This document shows, piece after piece, positions 11,670 through 23,136 of a DNA stretch of 64,000 nt (its first letter is position 1; the number at the start of each line of letters is the position of its first letter). This stretch comes from Andrena cerasifolii (lineage: Eukaryota; Arthropoda; Insecta; Hymenoptera; Andrenidae), in contig NC_135130.1 in the NCBI RefSeq assembly GCF_050908995.1, positions 737,001 through 801,000 on the forward strand. The letters run 5' to 3'. The notes under the pieces were generated by a model. It was given only the letters and a program-made list of their open reading frames with translations, made no database searches and was not told where the DNA came from. A program made the translations under genes and the position numbers.

Positions 11670-11899
11670 TAGTAATTATTCGACTATTCGAATAATTCGA
11701 TTATTCGAATAATTCAACTATTCGAATAATTTGACTTTTCGAATAATTCGACTATTCGAATAATTCGTCTATTCGAATAATTCGTCTATTCGAATAATTC
11801 GTCTATTCGAATAATTCGTCTATTCGAATAATTCGTCTATTCGAATACGAATAATTTCTTCAAATACTCCTGATTATTCGAATATTATTTACAGCCCTA
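11670..11899. mobile_element. Short TTCGAATA minisatellite element, related to 9.1-10.8 kb
   Basis: Tandem TATTCGAATAATTCGNC units (about 17 bp) bounded by TAGTAATTATTCGAC on the left and TTACAGCCCTA on the right (inward: TAGGGCTGTAA). The left end matches the right end of the 9.1-10.8 kb element except for a five-base gap. The flanking octamers do not match, so it is not shown to be a complete insertion. Confidence 0.6.
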
Positions 11900-13838
11900 A
11901 CTATCATACATTACAATAACTATCCTATAATTGTTATAAGTAGGATAAATAAAAAAAGAAACATATTTTCACTAATCACCTAAGTAGTTTCAAACAATTC
12001 GGTGTAATTAGGTACATAAATAATAGAGCATTTTGGTCTGTAGCCAAAACGAAACTACAGATAGACTTATAGCGGACATGTAGCATTATTCATCACTGAC
12101 TTATGGAACCGTAAGACAACCTTAAGAACAGATGCCGTCAACCTCTGAAACTGACAATATCTTTAAATGATTTAATTTCAATAAAGGATTAAGAAACAAA
12201 AGGATTTGCTTGAAGTTTTGACAATACTAATTGACTTTAGCGACTTTTGAGATGATGTTTCTTTTTTGACAGGTTAAGTCAATAGCTGTAGAGTACGATC
12301 GACAATAACAGGGACATACTGTTATGGGGTTATAACTAGGGGAGATGTGGTCAATCTGCACGAGGCGCGTTTTATTCGCAACATATACGGGTTGCCAATA
12401 TACCTGGTAACGAGTTGAAAAAAAGCCGTCTCGAAAAAATGCGGGTTATACAGGAAATAGATATTGAAACGTGTATTTACTGAAAGGGGAAAGTAGACCG
12501 GATATTGAAATATGTTTTCACGAGACTGTTTTCGATCGACGCGGTCCGGTGTTGAACAAAGCAAACAAATCAGCAGAGAACGGAAAACATTTTCGGTGTG
12601 CGTAAAGGTATGTAACGTTGGTCTCTTTCGTGATCAGCGGAAGAGCGTAGATTAAGTTCCCTATACACGCATTCATTTAAACATGAACAGATTGCGTTCC
12701 AGTTTTGTTTACTCTTTAATAAACTCGCAGGGGAGGTATTCAGTTGAATAATTTAAAAAAAATTACGATGTATTTCGTCTCGATGAATGTAGATAACAAA
12801 CAACTGGAAAAACATTAGAATCAATTTCAACTATTCGTGTGCTTATATCGAAACCTTACATGGATTAAGTTGCTAAATATGAAATACCGTTTTCTTTCAA
12901 CCAGACGAATGAAAATGTGCTCTGTTTCCGCGATAAGGATCAAATTTGCACAGTGAGCATTAATCGACTGAAATTTTTGCATTTTTATGAATTTATTTCT
13001 TTAAAGCACAGGAGAGCTGCTCCTTGCTACTTTCTGAAGTCGTTTAAGGTGTTCTTACCTGCGTCTAAAAAAAAGCTGATCAGAAAGTTGAGCCATTAAC
13101 ATACGATGAGTGAGTCAAGCTGTCCATGAATTTGAACCATGGAATTGAAAGTGAGCGCAGTGAGGGGTAACACGTTTTAGAAGTAGCTGCCAGACGGCAT
13201 TTAACAGATAGACCCTTAATTGGCACAGGGCTCGCAGAAAGCTGGTCACCCAACATTTGTAACTTTCTCAAAAAATCATATATTTAATCGAAATTGTTAT
13301 TAGACGCCAGAAGTTGTAGGAATTAAAAAATTTTCAAACCTTATGTTTGCAAATGATTCATGTGGGCAGAAATGCTTAAACAAGAAAAAAATGTGTTGAT
13401 GAGAGATGAAAGAGATAAAAGGTGTAATCCAGTCAAAATTTCATATCCCAATCTTCGTTATGATGTAACAAAGTCAATTTTCATTTATTCAATAATAGGA
13501 TACTGCTTTTTTTTGGTCATTACCATCTACGATTTTAATCAGAGAAAATGTACTATACGTGCTGCACATCACCGCTAAACAGTAATAATTTTTAAATGAA
13601 GCAAAGAATTTGGTATACGATTCCTTTGTTCGTTTTTATTCAACCGCGCTCTTCATCAATTTTAATTACATTATAGAATCTACTTTTTCATTATAAATGA
13701 TGATTTGTTTAAAACACCCAACTTCTTTAATTACGTAACGCATACTAGGTTAAAAAATATCTTAATCGCCAAAAATGGCTCAAATTCACACGGTTCGCAT
13801 CAGTTTTGTGAACACTTCTACAATAGTTTAGATTTTAA
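11900..13838. other. No gene recognised
   Basis: About 1.9 kb with no transposon end, repeat or reading frame that I can identify. Short frames (12322-12564 minus, 13360-13578 plus, 13080-13271 minus) have no domain motif. Confidence 0.4.
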
Positions 13839-14349
13839 CTGAACCAGGGTAAGTATGGGTATTACTGCGGACTTTTAAGGTAGCTTAACTTTAAAACCCT
13901 CGATACGACGTTCAAATGAATGAAAGTTCCTCCTTCTTTTTTTAAAAGAAAGGTGGAACCTTAATAATTCCATTAAAAAATATGAGGGCGGGGTAATAAG
14001 CACAGTTAATTAAAAACACAGAGATTTATCGATCAATGTCATTGCAGGAGTTACTGCGGACATGCATGCATTACTGCGTGCCAATTACTAACGAAATACC
14101 AGTTACTGCGCATGTATTACTGCGGTCCGACGTCAGGCAAAACATCACTTAGTGCAAATATCACTTGTAGATAGAAAAATTATTTAACTTTTTTTATTTA
14201 CTAAAATCAGTAGGAATGAGTAATAATTTAAACCTTAGTAATTAGTAGTACATAGTTGTATTTATTGCACCATCCATACTTAAATGAATAGTAAATTTAA
14301 TGTTATCAGGTACAGTGTTTTTCTACAAATATTATTTAATAAATTATAA

Positions 14350-14595
14350 CTAATAATAGCTCAGGTAATACAATATGTCATTAATAAATTTTTCATTAAA
14401 ATTTTTTGCTGATTTTTTTCGCAACAACATTAATGATTTGGCTTTTTTCTTTTCTTCAATTTCCTTCATTCTTTCTTGCAGTTTCAATAGTTTTTGCCTC
14501 TCTTTTTCAATCTTTTTTTGCTGTGTTAAAAATTTGTCGTTTTCTTTCTTCTTTCTAATTGTCTCCTTTTCTATTTTCATTTGCTTTTTTATCAC
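14350..14595 (-). pseudogene. Lysine-rich coiled-coil remnant, possible transposase C-terminus
   Basis: An 81-residue frame made almost entirely of K, E, R, Q and L in heptad-like order (for example KKIEKERQKLLKLQERMKEI), ending NDILYYLSYY. A charged coiled coil of this kind is common at the C-terminus of pogo/Tigger transposases. No DDE core is next to it. A methionine start exists just upstream in another frame (MPRKNLSD). Low complexity makes any homology claim weak; the neighbouring inverted ends are the main support. Confidence 0.4.
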
Positions 14596-14873
14596 TTAAA
14601 TTTTTTCTTGGCATGTTTACAGAGTTGCATTCACCGTTGCTTACTTTGCAGGTTACGTAAATAGACGTCAGTGAATACGGTCGAAAGAAAGGTTAGATTG
14701 CGCTGTCGTCGGTCCGCAGCACCCTTGTTCCGACTCTGTACCTTTCACCCCAGCGATTTTGTGTACCGGTTTCTGTCTAGTTCCCCTGGCCGCCGCGAGA
14801 GGCGTCGTGACTTAGAAGGCATATACATATGTGTTAATAAGATTTTGGTAGTAGAGATTTTAATGGTATTACC

Positions 14874-15092
14874 TTAGGGCATATAGACATGGAGGTCTCA
14901 TTGAGAGCTCGAAACTGTCGCCAACATCACGCGAGAGAGAAAGACATGTGCGAGCGAGAGAAGTATAGAGTCCTAATCGCCGTCCTTCTCTCGCTCGCAC
15001 ATGTCTTTCTCTCTCGCGTGGCGTTGGCGACAATTTCGATCACAGTAAACATAATGCAATGAGACCTCCATGTATATATGCTCTAAGCGTAT
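14874..15092. mobile_element. Palindromic insert, about 219 bp
   Basis: Arms of about 95 bp pair ATGGAGGTCTCATTG (near 14889) with CAATGAGACCTCCAT (near 15058), then GTCGCCAAC, then AGAGAGAAAGACATGTGCGA, around a short centre near 14975. The short frame on the minus strand is arm sequence. It sits inside the pogo-like element. Confidence 0.8.
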
Positions 15093-15125
15093 TACTGGGC
15101 TTGCCAGAAAAATCCTACGCGTAAT

Positions 15126-15247
15126 AGAGGGGGAACATGCCACGCATGCGCGTGATGACGCTGTCATTTGACTGAACCTTGGCGTCGATTCGTTTGACGT
15201 CACGGTGTCATCACGCGCATGCGTGGCGTGTTCCCCTTCCACTATGA
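15126..15247. mobile_element. Second palindromic insert, about 120 bp
   Basis: Inverted arms share GCCACGCATGCGCGTGATGA with one substitution-free core, flanked by GGGGAACA on both sides. The loop is about 40 bp. CpG-rich arms contrast with the AT-rich surroundings. Weaker outer pairing (TGTATATAT, then GGCCTGG and GGGCTTG) suggests the element may be larger, about 15070-15290. Confidence 0.75.
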
Positions 15248-15785
15248 GTAGGAATTCCATACCAGGCCTGTATATATATGTACGTGCCTTTACAACAGCC
15301 ACAAAATCTGCCGGCCGCCAGAAGAACTAAGACGAAAAAGTCACACATTCTGGACAGGAGTCGGAACACCTGTCTATTACACTAAAGTACTGCACCTAAT
15401 AGTGCGTTGAGAAATAAAAATTAAAACTAAAATGTAGGTGACTAATTTACTGTTTGTCTGAAAAAACTCTTACTCTATCGAGTAATAACGCTGCATTACA
15501 TGTATTACTGTTAATAACAAAAATACGAATGTTTTTCAAGTAGGTGTTCATGACCGCCATATCGGGAATCAACCGCAGTTTCGCCTTGACGAATTTCAAA
15601 CTACGATAAAAGAATTAATAATAACTTTGCTGTACATATTTATTAATAATTATCTGTAATAGAGTTTAAAATAATTTTATCAAAAATTTTCAAGACATTG
15701 TGTACTTTCCAACATTAAATATGACCTGTTTTAGAATATTCGCAGTGATCGGGGCATCCGCAGTAATATCCCCACCTACCCCATA

Positions 15786-18228
15786 TTCAGAAAATATTGT
15801 CGAAGTGTCCATGAAGCAGATGTCAACTGTGTGAAGTTGGGTTAGATACTCTCGACCGTATATTTGTAGTAGCTGGAGCGATATTTTTCAACTAAATGTA
15901 CAATCGAAGAATAATTAATAGTAGGTATATTTTTATAGGTATATAATTCTAATTTTCGTACATGCGCGTGCAGATTCAATGTTACACAATTTGTATAGTT
16001 GTCATCTACCAGCTTAAAATTTTGCAAATTAACGTCGAAAAGTTTTTACAATCACATAACTTCTTCCAAATTACCTTTATTTCTTAAAATTTATATGCAC
16101 TACAAGAATTAGTACCATTTGCAGCATGAATTTTAATTGTGTTAATTAGAACAAAGAATTATTTTTTATATCATTCAAAGTACTGACATTATTCAACGTT
16201 CACAAAATTTTAATTAAAATTTTATTTCAGAGCATTTTTTAGCAGCTCATGGAGTTCTCTGTTGCGTGATGCATTCAATTTCAATAAACTGTTTTACACA
16301 ACAAAGATTTGGACCTGTTGGATTTCTTTAAATAATACACGCGAAACTTAAAAATATGTCCGACATAAAAAGCGTATTAAACATAGCCCTGTTTCACATT
16401 CAGCCGGTAAATACGTTTTATATTTCACGTTCTTAAATATTCCTAAAGATCAAGGCGTTCCGTTACTTAGGGGGCAAAATATTTGAGGGGAAGTAGAGGG
16501 TGGAGAGGCGCGTAGCAGTTGCTCGATATTTTAATAAAGAATATTGCAGGACGTCGCACACTTACTTAGTCACACCAAACGATTACGATAAATTAACAGG
16601 TCTCGTCTTATCCCTTGTCGCCTGAGAAGGAAATACCCATGGACCCACTGCTGCTTCTCACTAGTGTACTGTCTCGACTTTAATTATAACTTTAATTAGT
16701 CCTGTGCAGGAAAATTCAAGGTTTCATCGTATTGTGATCTCGTGGCATAACGAAAAAATGATAAGCAATGTTTATACTGTTTTATATTACATGTATTCTT
16801 TGTAATGCAAAATTATGTAATTTATAAATAAGAATAATCGACTTTCAAACTGTTATTTGCCTCTTCATCGAAAAAGGCATGATTATATTTTGAAAAGAGA
16901 CTTACGTCTTTTGATTAATTTAAAGTACCTATACTTCTTATGTTATTAAACATACTTTTGATTAATCAGAACATAGAAATTTCTTTGCAAAAATTTTAAT
17001 TCGTTTTATGATTTCGCTTAAGTAGAAATATTCAATTTTACTTCGCTTCTGCTGTACGTAAAAATGTGTAATTCTAGTATTTCGTTGTTATTTAAAAATG
17101 TCCTAAAAAATCAACGATTAATTTACAAAAATTCAACAGTGGTAGCTGCCAGGCGTGAATTTTATTCTAAAATGGACTGTGGTATAAAAAACGAGCGATA
17201 AAGACCTGAATAAATTAAAAATTTGTTAGTCAGATAATTTTCAATGATCAAGTGAAAAAGACGAAACTATATTTTGTTTTCAAGTTAATTCGAGGAGTTT
17301 TTTAACGTACTTACATACACTGTGTGATAAATGCAATGTTCCAATATCTTAGAAGTTACAAAATAACGAATAACAGTTTCGAGATGGTCAATCAGCTTCA
17401 GTGATTAATTAACAGAAAAGAGTGGGGAGTGGCATACAAAACGTACAAATTCAGCAGATTGCTGCAGTGAGAAATTAAATATCGACACAAAGAACATTTG
17501 CAAAAATAGGTAGAGTACTTGTATGCCTCAGCTCGTTTACAAAAACTGACTGTAACGTGTACGATTAAAAACACGTGGCATAGCAAAATCTCTGCGGTTC
17601 ATTTTAATAGGGGTGAAATGCAACAGAGCAAAAACTGCAGGTAAAATATGCCGAAACGATGCATAATGCATTCTGCGATAAAATATGAATTTATGCGGGT
17701 GCTGAGTTGCACTGTTTCGATTCGATCGACGATTACAAGTCTCCTCCGTCCTCCGGAACGCGTGTAATTTTCACGAAATAATTCAGATTAAATTTTGAAG
17801 CGCTTGGAAGCGCGCGGACAAATATCACCTGTATAATCCATCAAAAAATGCAAAGCGTACTTCTGTTATTTCCTCGCGTTTGCAAAAATGTGGCGAGGCA
17901 TATTTTTGAAAACTGCCTGTACATATCTCTGCCATCGCATAAATCCTTCACGTATACGTAGGTACATGATGCGCGATGAATAATATTAGAAGAAACGGTA
18001 GCTGATGAGGACTGGATCGCTGGAATTGTTTAATATCAAATTTGTCCATAGTAACATCCACATTGGAATGAACTAAAAACAAATATAAAAATTCTCAGTA
18101 GAGTTAAAGACAGATAACAAATTGTATAACTTAATCTTATTAAAGTTGTTCACATATGCAACAATGAGGCTGAATATATGTGTAATATATTTGGAAACAG
18201 ATATTTTTCAGAATACATGCAGTCGAAC
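15786..18228. other. AT-rich stretch without recognised features
   Basis: About 2.4 kb with no transposon ends, tandem repeats or coding motifs that I could support. Scattered frames of about 60 codons are at chance level for this composition. It could be intron or intergenic DNA. Confidence 0.4.
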
Positions 18229-18240
18229 AAATAGTAGGTA

Positions 18241-18329
18241 GATACAAGGGATCTGTGATATATGATTCAGCTAATTCAAAACTATTAAATATATTAAATG
18301 CTATCCAGAATTCCTGTTCAAGAATAATT
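18241..18329 (+). pseudogene. LINE ORF2 fragment, part 1 (upstream of insertion)
   Basis: It reads YKGSVIYDSANSKLLNILNA followed by IQNSCSRI, matching the conserved post-RT region of LINE ORF2 (the family form is roughly DYG-IVYGSA...LD-IQN--LR). It stops where the 1.1-kb element is inserted and resumes in the same sense beyond it. Confidence 0.75.
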
Positions 18330-19424
18330 GAGGCATTTGATGGAAAAACATAGGCCTATGTGCCCTTTTTCCTTAAATCGTTTATATATATATATAACAT
18401 ATATCTGAGTCGATTTAAACGATTTAAGGATAAAGGGCACATGTAGCCCTTTGAGAGTTTACATTAGCTGGATGCTGTTTTGTTACGTAGCGTGATCGAC
18501 ACGCAGCTACGTAGCCGCTGAGCGGTCGCGCTAGCGTGCTTTCGTGCAATAAGTACCTACTTTTGTTTCATAGAGAATTTTGTGTAAGCGAGGAAATATG
18601 GAAAGTGAGGCGAGTATCGAATCCGCAAGGAAGGAAGCTAATTTAGGAAAGAAAAAATTGATTTGTAAGATGCTGTAAAGAATCGAAGAAACTAATATTT
18701 ACTCAAAACATTACATATTTTATTATTTTTATGCTTCAATTTGTATTTTTTTATTTAACCAATGTACTAAATATATGTGTAACTAAGTATGTAAACAAAA
18801 TTAGATTTAAATAATTAAACAAAGAAGCAATTTTGTTACGAATTTACCACATTTACGGAAAAAGGGCGCATAAAGGTCGTCGCCCATTACGCCGAAGGGA
18901 AACGCGGCGACCACGCATCGCTCATATGACAGAATACACTGCGTTCCATATAAGAGCGTACCAACACCCCTACCGATTTGCGACTGTTCTGCGCAGCTCC
19001 CACGGATCTGGCACACGCGATTGGTCGTAGCACTTTCCCTGCCGGTTTACTACCAATCAACAGCGTATCCCTGCGCGAAACGAGTACGCTCTAATGTGGA
19101 ACGCAGTGTAGCAGTGACAACGCATCACCCATATGACAGAACAGCGCCGACGAACACTTCGCTTTGGTCGCCGCGCTTCGCTTCGGCGTAATGGGCGATA
19201 GTCTTAAACCACTGCTTGAAACTTATAAATAAAGATACATATCATTTTTAAATCATGATTTCTGTTTTCAGAACGTTTGAAGGAAACGGTAACTACATCC
19301 TTAAAAAAATTGGATTTAATTGCATTAATTTTATTAAGTTATACTATAATGAAAACTTTGCAATCGATTTTCTTGAAATGGAATTTTGACGTATGTGTCC
19401 TTTTCTTTTTCCATCAAATGCCTT
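18330..19424. mobile_element. 1.1-kb DNA element inserted in the LINE
   Basis: Terminal inverted repeats GAGGCATTTGATGGAAAAA (left) and AAGGCATTTGATGGAAAAA (right, read inward), flanked by AATT on both sides (18326-18329 and 19425-19428). A subterminal hairpin at about 18355-18440 repeats GTGCCCTTT and CCTTAAATCGTTT. No transposase found. It contains the 18880-19198 palindrome. The superfamily is unknown to me. Confidence 0.75.
18880..19198. mobile_element. GC-rich palindromic MITE, 319 bp, nested
   Basis: The ends are TCGCCCATTACGCCGAAG and its inverse CTTCGGCGTAATGGGCGA. Inside, CGGCGACCA, CATATGACAGAA and GGAACGCAGTG on one arm pair with the other. It is more GC-rich than its host element. 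Short frames on both strands (18807-19016, 18833-19030) are palindrome artefacts. Confidence 0.8.
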
Positions 19425-19556
19425 AATTCTAAATGCTTTCTGCACTACTCCTGTGTCTAGCATTCTTAGCGAACTAAACCATTGAACGTTATACGTAAAC
19501 AATTATGCTTACTGTATGCTTTGTCTGTTGCAACTACACCTAAAAACCAGGTAGCT
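19425..19556 (+). pseudogene. LINE ORF2 fragment, part 2
   Basis: Resumes with LNAFCTTPVSSILSELN, then a frame change and RKQLCLLYALSVATTPKNQ. This fits the post-RT block of LINE proteins, (SP)-SLR-E-..-P-L..RR..L..KY. Joined across the insertion, parts 1 and 2 read as one protein region, which shows the DNA element landed in an existing LINE copy. Confidence 0.7.
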
Positions 19557-19859
19557 AAGTAGACGAGGATAAATAACACTCCCGCTAATCGCAATAATGT
19601 TGGAGATCCGTTTGGTTCTTGTCAAAGAGCACGCTCTCTAGCACTTCACCCTGTCTTTCTTGAATAACCATTAGAAAGCGTGAGGCTGACTTCGACCTTC
19701 GTTGCCCAAACCCAAGGCGAGTCGATGGGGGGCTCGAAGTGTCTTTTCGGTTTTTCCGCAAGGGCTACCTGCTGGTAGGACCCTTGAGGGCAGTTGGATT
19801 CATAGCTTCAGACAGTACACAGCGTCTTAGCAGTTACAAAGCTAAAATTATATTCTCCG

Positions 19860-20818
19860 TAAACTCCATGTACTGGAAGAGTTTTTACTTTTAAATAAAG
19901 TATCGTTTTAAGTTTTTTGGAACGAGTGTTTAATCTCCTGGTACACAACAATAATAGGAAGAAGAAAACTCCTAAACCTCTTTCTGCTAGAGTCAAGAAT
20001 TACCTCCGGGAACTCAACGTTACCACTCCCTAATGTAGAAGAACGAAATCCGTTCCTTTATACCCCATGGGCTACTTTCGAAATTCCTTTGGAAACAATT
20101 TGTGACAACTACAAGAAAAAACAAATCAACTGCGAAATATTTATAAACGCATTCCAGAATTACATCGATCGCACTAACTCCAATTTTATCTTCACTGATG
20201 GATCTAAATCCTCTTCACCACAACACGCAGACTACCCAACACTTTCTCATCGCTATCTTGTGAAATAGAATTTTACTATATTTACGCATTCCAAAAGTGC
20301 ACTTAAAACCATAAGCAACAGATCTCAATTCCCCTCCATCCAAACCATATAAGAAATTACAGGCCTCAAGAACAAAGGGAAAAACATCAAAATAGCATGG
20401 ATCTCTGAAGTAACATAGGACTCATCGGCAACGAAACAGCGGACAAAGCCGCCCAAGAGGCGGATATCAGATCAAACCTTCAAGATGTAAAAACAATCAT
20501 TAAAGAAGTCATAAACAGACTCTGGAATAAACATAAAGTTAGAGCAAGTGTTCAAGAGAAACCTAATACTCCAGTTCTAACTAGGAAGAATCGAGCCTAA
20601 TACATGAATACTTAATATCTAAGCAGCCCCCTCTCGAATGTGAGTCTTGTAAAGTACCCATAAGCATAGAACATATTTTGCTGGAATGCCCTAAATTCTC
20701 ACAGGAAAGAAGTCGATTCAAAATCAAAGAGAATTTGAACTCAAACTTGAATAAGTCTGAAAATATCCTGAATGTGATCAAATTTTTCAAAGAGATTAAT
20801 TTGCTTGATCTCTTGTAA
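19860..20818 (+). pseudogene. LINE ORF2 fragment, part 3: RNase H and C-terminal zinc motif
   Basis: It contains KKKTPKPLSARVKNYL, then FIFTDGSKS at about 20184-20210 (the first RNase H aspartate), then, after stops and frame shifts, GNETADKAAQEA at about 20427-20460 (the last RNase H block). It ends with CESCKVPISIEHILLECPKF, a C-x2-C...H...C zinc-binding form, and stops at about 20818. RNase H in ORF2 is known for I, R1 and LOA-type clades; I cannot choose between them. Several stops and frameshifts make it inactive. Confidence 0.8.
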
Positions 20819-20939
20819 TGGAGCACTAGATAGCTCTATGTATAATCGAATTAGTTTGTAACTACATCTTCAACGGTGGTGGGTAGTCGCTAATGACTAA
20901 TAGTGTTGATGCGACCAGCTTAAAATAAACCCACACTTA

Positions 20940-20941
<2 letters not shown>

Positions 20942-20986
<45 letters not shown>
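20942..20986 (+). repeat. Poly(A) tail of the LINE
   Basis: About 45 consecutive A's directly after the LINE 3' untranslated region and directly before the right target duplication. The length and purity suggest the copy is fairly young, despite broken frames. Confidence 0.95.
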
Positions 20987-20988
<2 letters not shown>

Positions 20989-20995
20989 GTAGGTA

Positions 20996-21794
20996 CAAGC
21001 TTCTAAAATGCCGAGACAGTGAAAAGATAAAATATTAGCTGTATATATTCTTTCCATGACAATACTTCAGTGATTTCGATCTCGAATTAATTTTGACGAA
21101 TCATAAATTAAATTTTAGAAATTTCAAATAACTCATTGTCGGAAGTTTAGGATTATTAGTCACAACATAAGCTTTTACATAAAGCTAAAAAGAAACCTTA
21201 AATATAAACAATTCAGGCGACTTTCCCGCGATTTCTGTTTTTATTAGGTTTCAAACGAATTTGAAATAAACGAAATTTGATCATTTCAACCATGCACTAC
21301 AAAATTCTGTAGATATGTACATTTTCGCGCGAATTTATGATTTTCAGCTGTTTGCTTGACTGCCGATGAACGTTGAGCGACTACCTCGAATTCGAAGACG
21401 CGGAACTTGGGCCGTTAAAAGATGCGTGGGAATGCAACAAGGTTTGATGAGAAGCCGCAAATGGCGGTGCCTCCGTGCAGCACGGTTATGAGCAGTAGTG
21501 CCGCACAGAGGTCGCTGTACTGGGAAAAGCAGTAACTCGGAACCAAAACAGGCCACTAGGATATCAAGAAGTAAAATGATCGCCGTTAAAATTTACTCTT
21601 CGTCTTGACGGGCCGCTACCCGCGGGAGACCTTTAATAACGATTTCTGTCGGTCTATCAACGCGGAAGACAGCCTGCCATGCGTCTTAAGTCTTAATAGA
21701 CGATCATCTCGTGCTGAAAAATTTGTCCTGCACACCGACAACGACTTTTCTCTATGGTTCACTCTGGTCTCACTTTTCCATTTCATACTAAATA
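20996..21794. other. No feature recognised
   Basis: AT-rich, then somewhat GC-richer between 21340 and 21700. Short frames exist on both strands without recognised motifs. No repeat or transposon end supported. Confidence 0.35.
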
Positions 21795-22792
21795 CACTGT
21801 CCAACAAAATTGAACTTCTTTCTGATCTGTAAGATTCAATAGCCGTTTCTTATAGGTTTTCATGCGCTAAAAAGGAATTCGCAAACCGTTTGTCACCATC
21901 ACCCTCAGTTTTTGAGAAATCCAATTTTCAAGAAAACTGCAAATTTTCAACTTTGAACATCTTTTCTGTCGAAACGGTAATAGTTATTCGGTTAGTTGTT
22001 CCGTCAAATTATTCTATGAACCCTCGCAAACACAACGATATAAATTACTATTGAATTATAAGCATTTCAACATGTTTAAACAACGATCAAAGGGAAAAGG
22101 ACACCCGCAATGCACCAATTTTTGCAAATATCTTTCAATTTATTTCCAAAACTAAGAGTCTAGGGGAAAATCTGACCATTCCACGCGATACAGCACACAT
22201 TTTTCCTTCGGAAACCGCTAACAGAAGTGGTAAGACACATTTTGTTTTCAATACAGAATCGAAATAGTTTGGCAAAACATGTACTGTCGACAGTGGTAGT
22301 CACGCGCGTTAAGCGATTGTCGACGGCGCACGTTTTGCCAAACTATTTCCCTTCTGTATTGAAAACAAAATGTGTCTTACCACTTCTGTTGATGCTTTCC
22401 GAAGGAAAAATGTCCGCTGCATCCTGTGGAATGGTCAGATTTTCTTCTTGACCATTAGTTTTGGAAATAAATTGAAAGATATCTTCAAAAGTGAGTGCAT
22501 TTCGGGTGTACTTTTCCTTTTAATCGTTGTTTACACATATTTAAATGTTCATAATGCAATAATAACTTATATCGTTGTATTCAGGAGGGTTCATAGAATA
22601 ATTTGACGCAACGAGCAAACCGCATAACTATTACCGTTTCGAAGTTGAAAATTTGCAATTTTTTTTCAAAATTGAATTTCTCGAAATCTGAGGATGATGG
22701 CGAAAAACGGTTTGCGGATTCGTGTTCAGGGCGAAAAACTCTATAAGAATCACCCAGTGGATAGTGCGGAACAAAAATCGTGTGGGACAGTG
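21795..22792. mobile_element. Foldback element, 998 bp (copy 1)
   Basis: A palindrome with arms of about 460 bp, starting CACTGTCCAAC and ending GGGACAGTG. The arms share AATCCGCAAACCGTTT, TTTCAACTTTGAAC, AAACAACGATCA and AACATTTTGCCAAACTATTT-type blocks. The centre near 22305 has GTCGACAGTGGTAGTCACGC. A second copy is at 61066-62133 with the same arms and centre. TA lies close to the ends, suggesting a Tc1/mariner-type enzyme, but this is not certain. No coding capacity. Confidence 0.85.
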
Positions 22793-23136
22793 ATACCATC
22801 ACTAAAACGATTTCCCATGTCGATTTTATGTTATAACTATTCCCCTACTCTTTCTCTTTCTTAGCGATTTGTTTGGTCTGGTAATTGTGTCTTTTCATTA
22901 GTCTTTCTATTTGATATCATCACGTTTTTCAATAAATAAAAGAATGGAGGTATATTATAATGGAAGGAACAAAGGATATTTATGGATTTTCGTTGCACAA
23001 GTTCGATGAAATCCGTTTTACGTTGCAAATTGTACGACAGTTTCGTTCCTTTTCCCTTCCTTCGGGTTTCATGTTTTTGCTTTTAAATTTGCATATTGAC
23101 ATCATTATACATAGAGGTATAGTTGCAAATGGAGGA
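22793..23136. other. No feature recognised
   Basis: Short AT-rich spacer between two inverted-repeat elements. The 71-codon plus-strand frame has no recognised motif. Confidence 0.4.

Larger units (their letters stand above)
13845..15785 (-). mobile_element. Decayed pogo/Tigger-like element, about 1.94 kb
   Basis: The ends form an imperfect inverted pair: AGGGTAAGTATGGGTATTAC at the left and, read inward, GGGGTAGGTGGGGATATTAC at the right, each followed by TGCGGA. TTACTGCG recurs several times near the left end. A lysine-rich coiled-coil frame on the minus strand near the left end fits the tail of a pogo-family DDE transposase. The expected catalytic part is missing, and two palindromes occupy the right half. 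Class assignment is inference. Confidence 0.5.
18229..20995 (+). mobile_element. 5'-truncated LINE with nested insertions, target duplication and poly(A)
   Basis: AAATAGTAGGTA occurs at 18229-18240 and again right after the poly(A) at 20984-20995; the three leading A's are ambiguous with the tail, so the duplication is 9-12 bp. The LINE body starts inside its ORF2, after the reverse transcriptase core, and keeps the post-RT region, RNase H and a C-terminal zinc-binding motif. A poly(A) run of about 45 bases ends it. The body is split by the 18330-19424 element, and a further roughly 290 bp (about 19560-19850) does not look like LINE coding sequence. Confidence 0.85.

Noticed and set aside
14375..14599. 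A plus-strand frame rich in F and S
   Set aside because: It is the antisense of the lysine-rich coiled coil on the minus strand.
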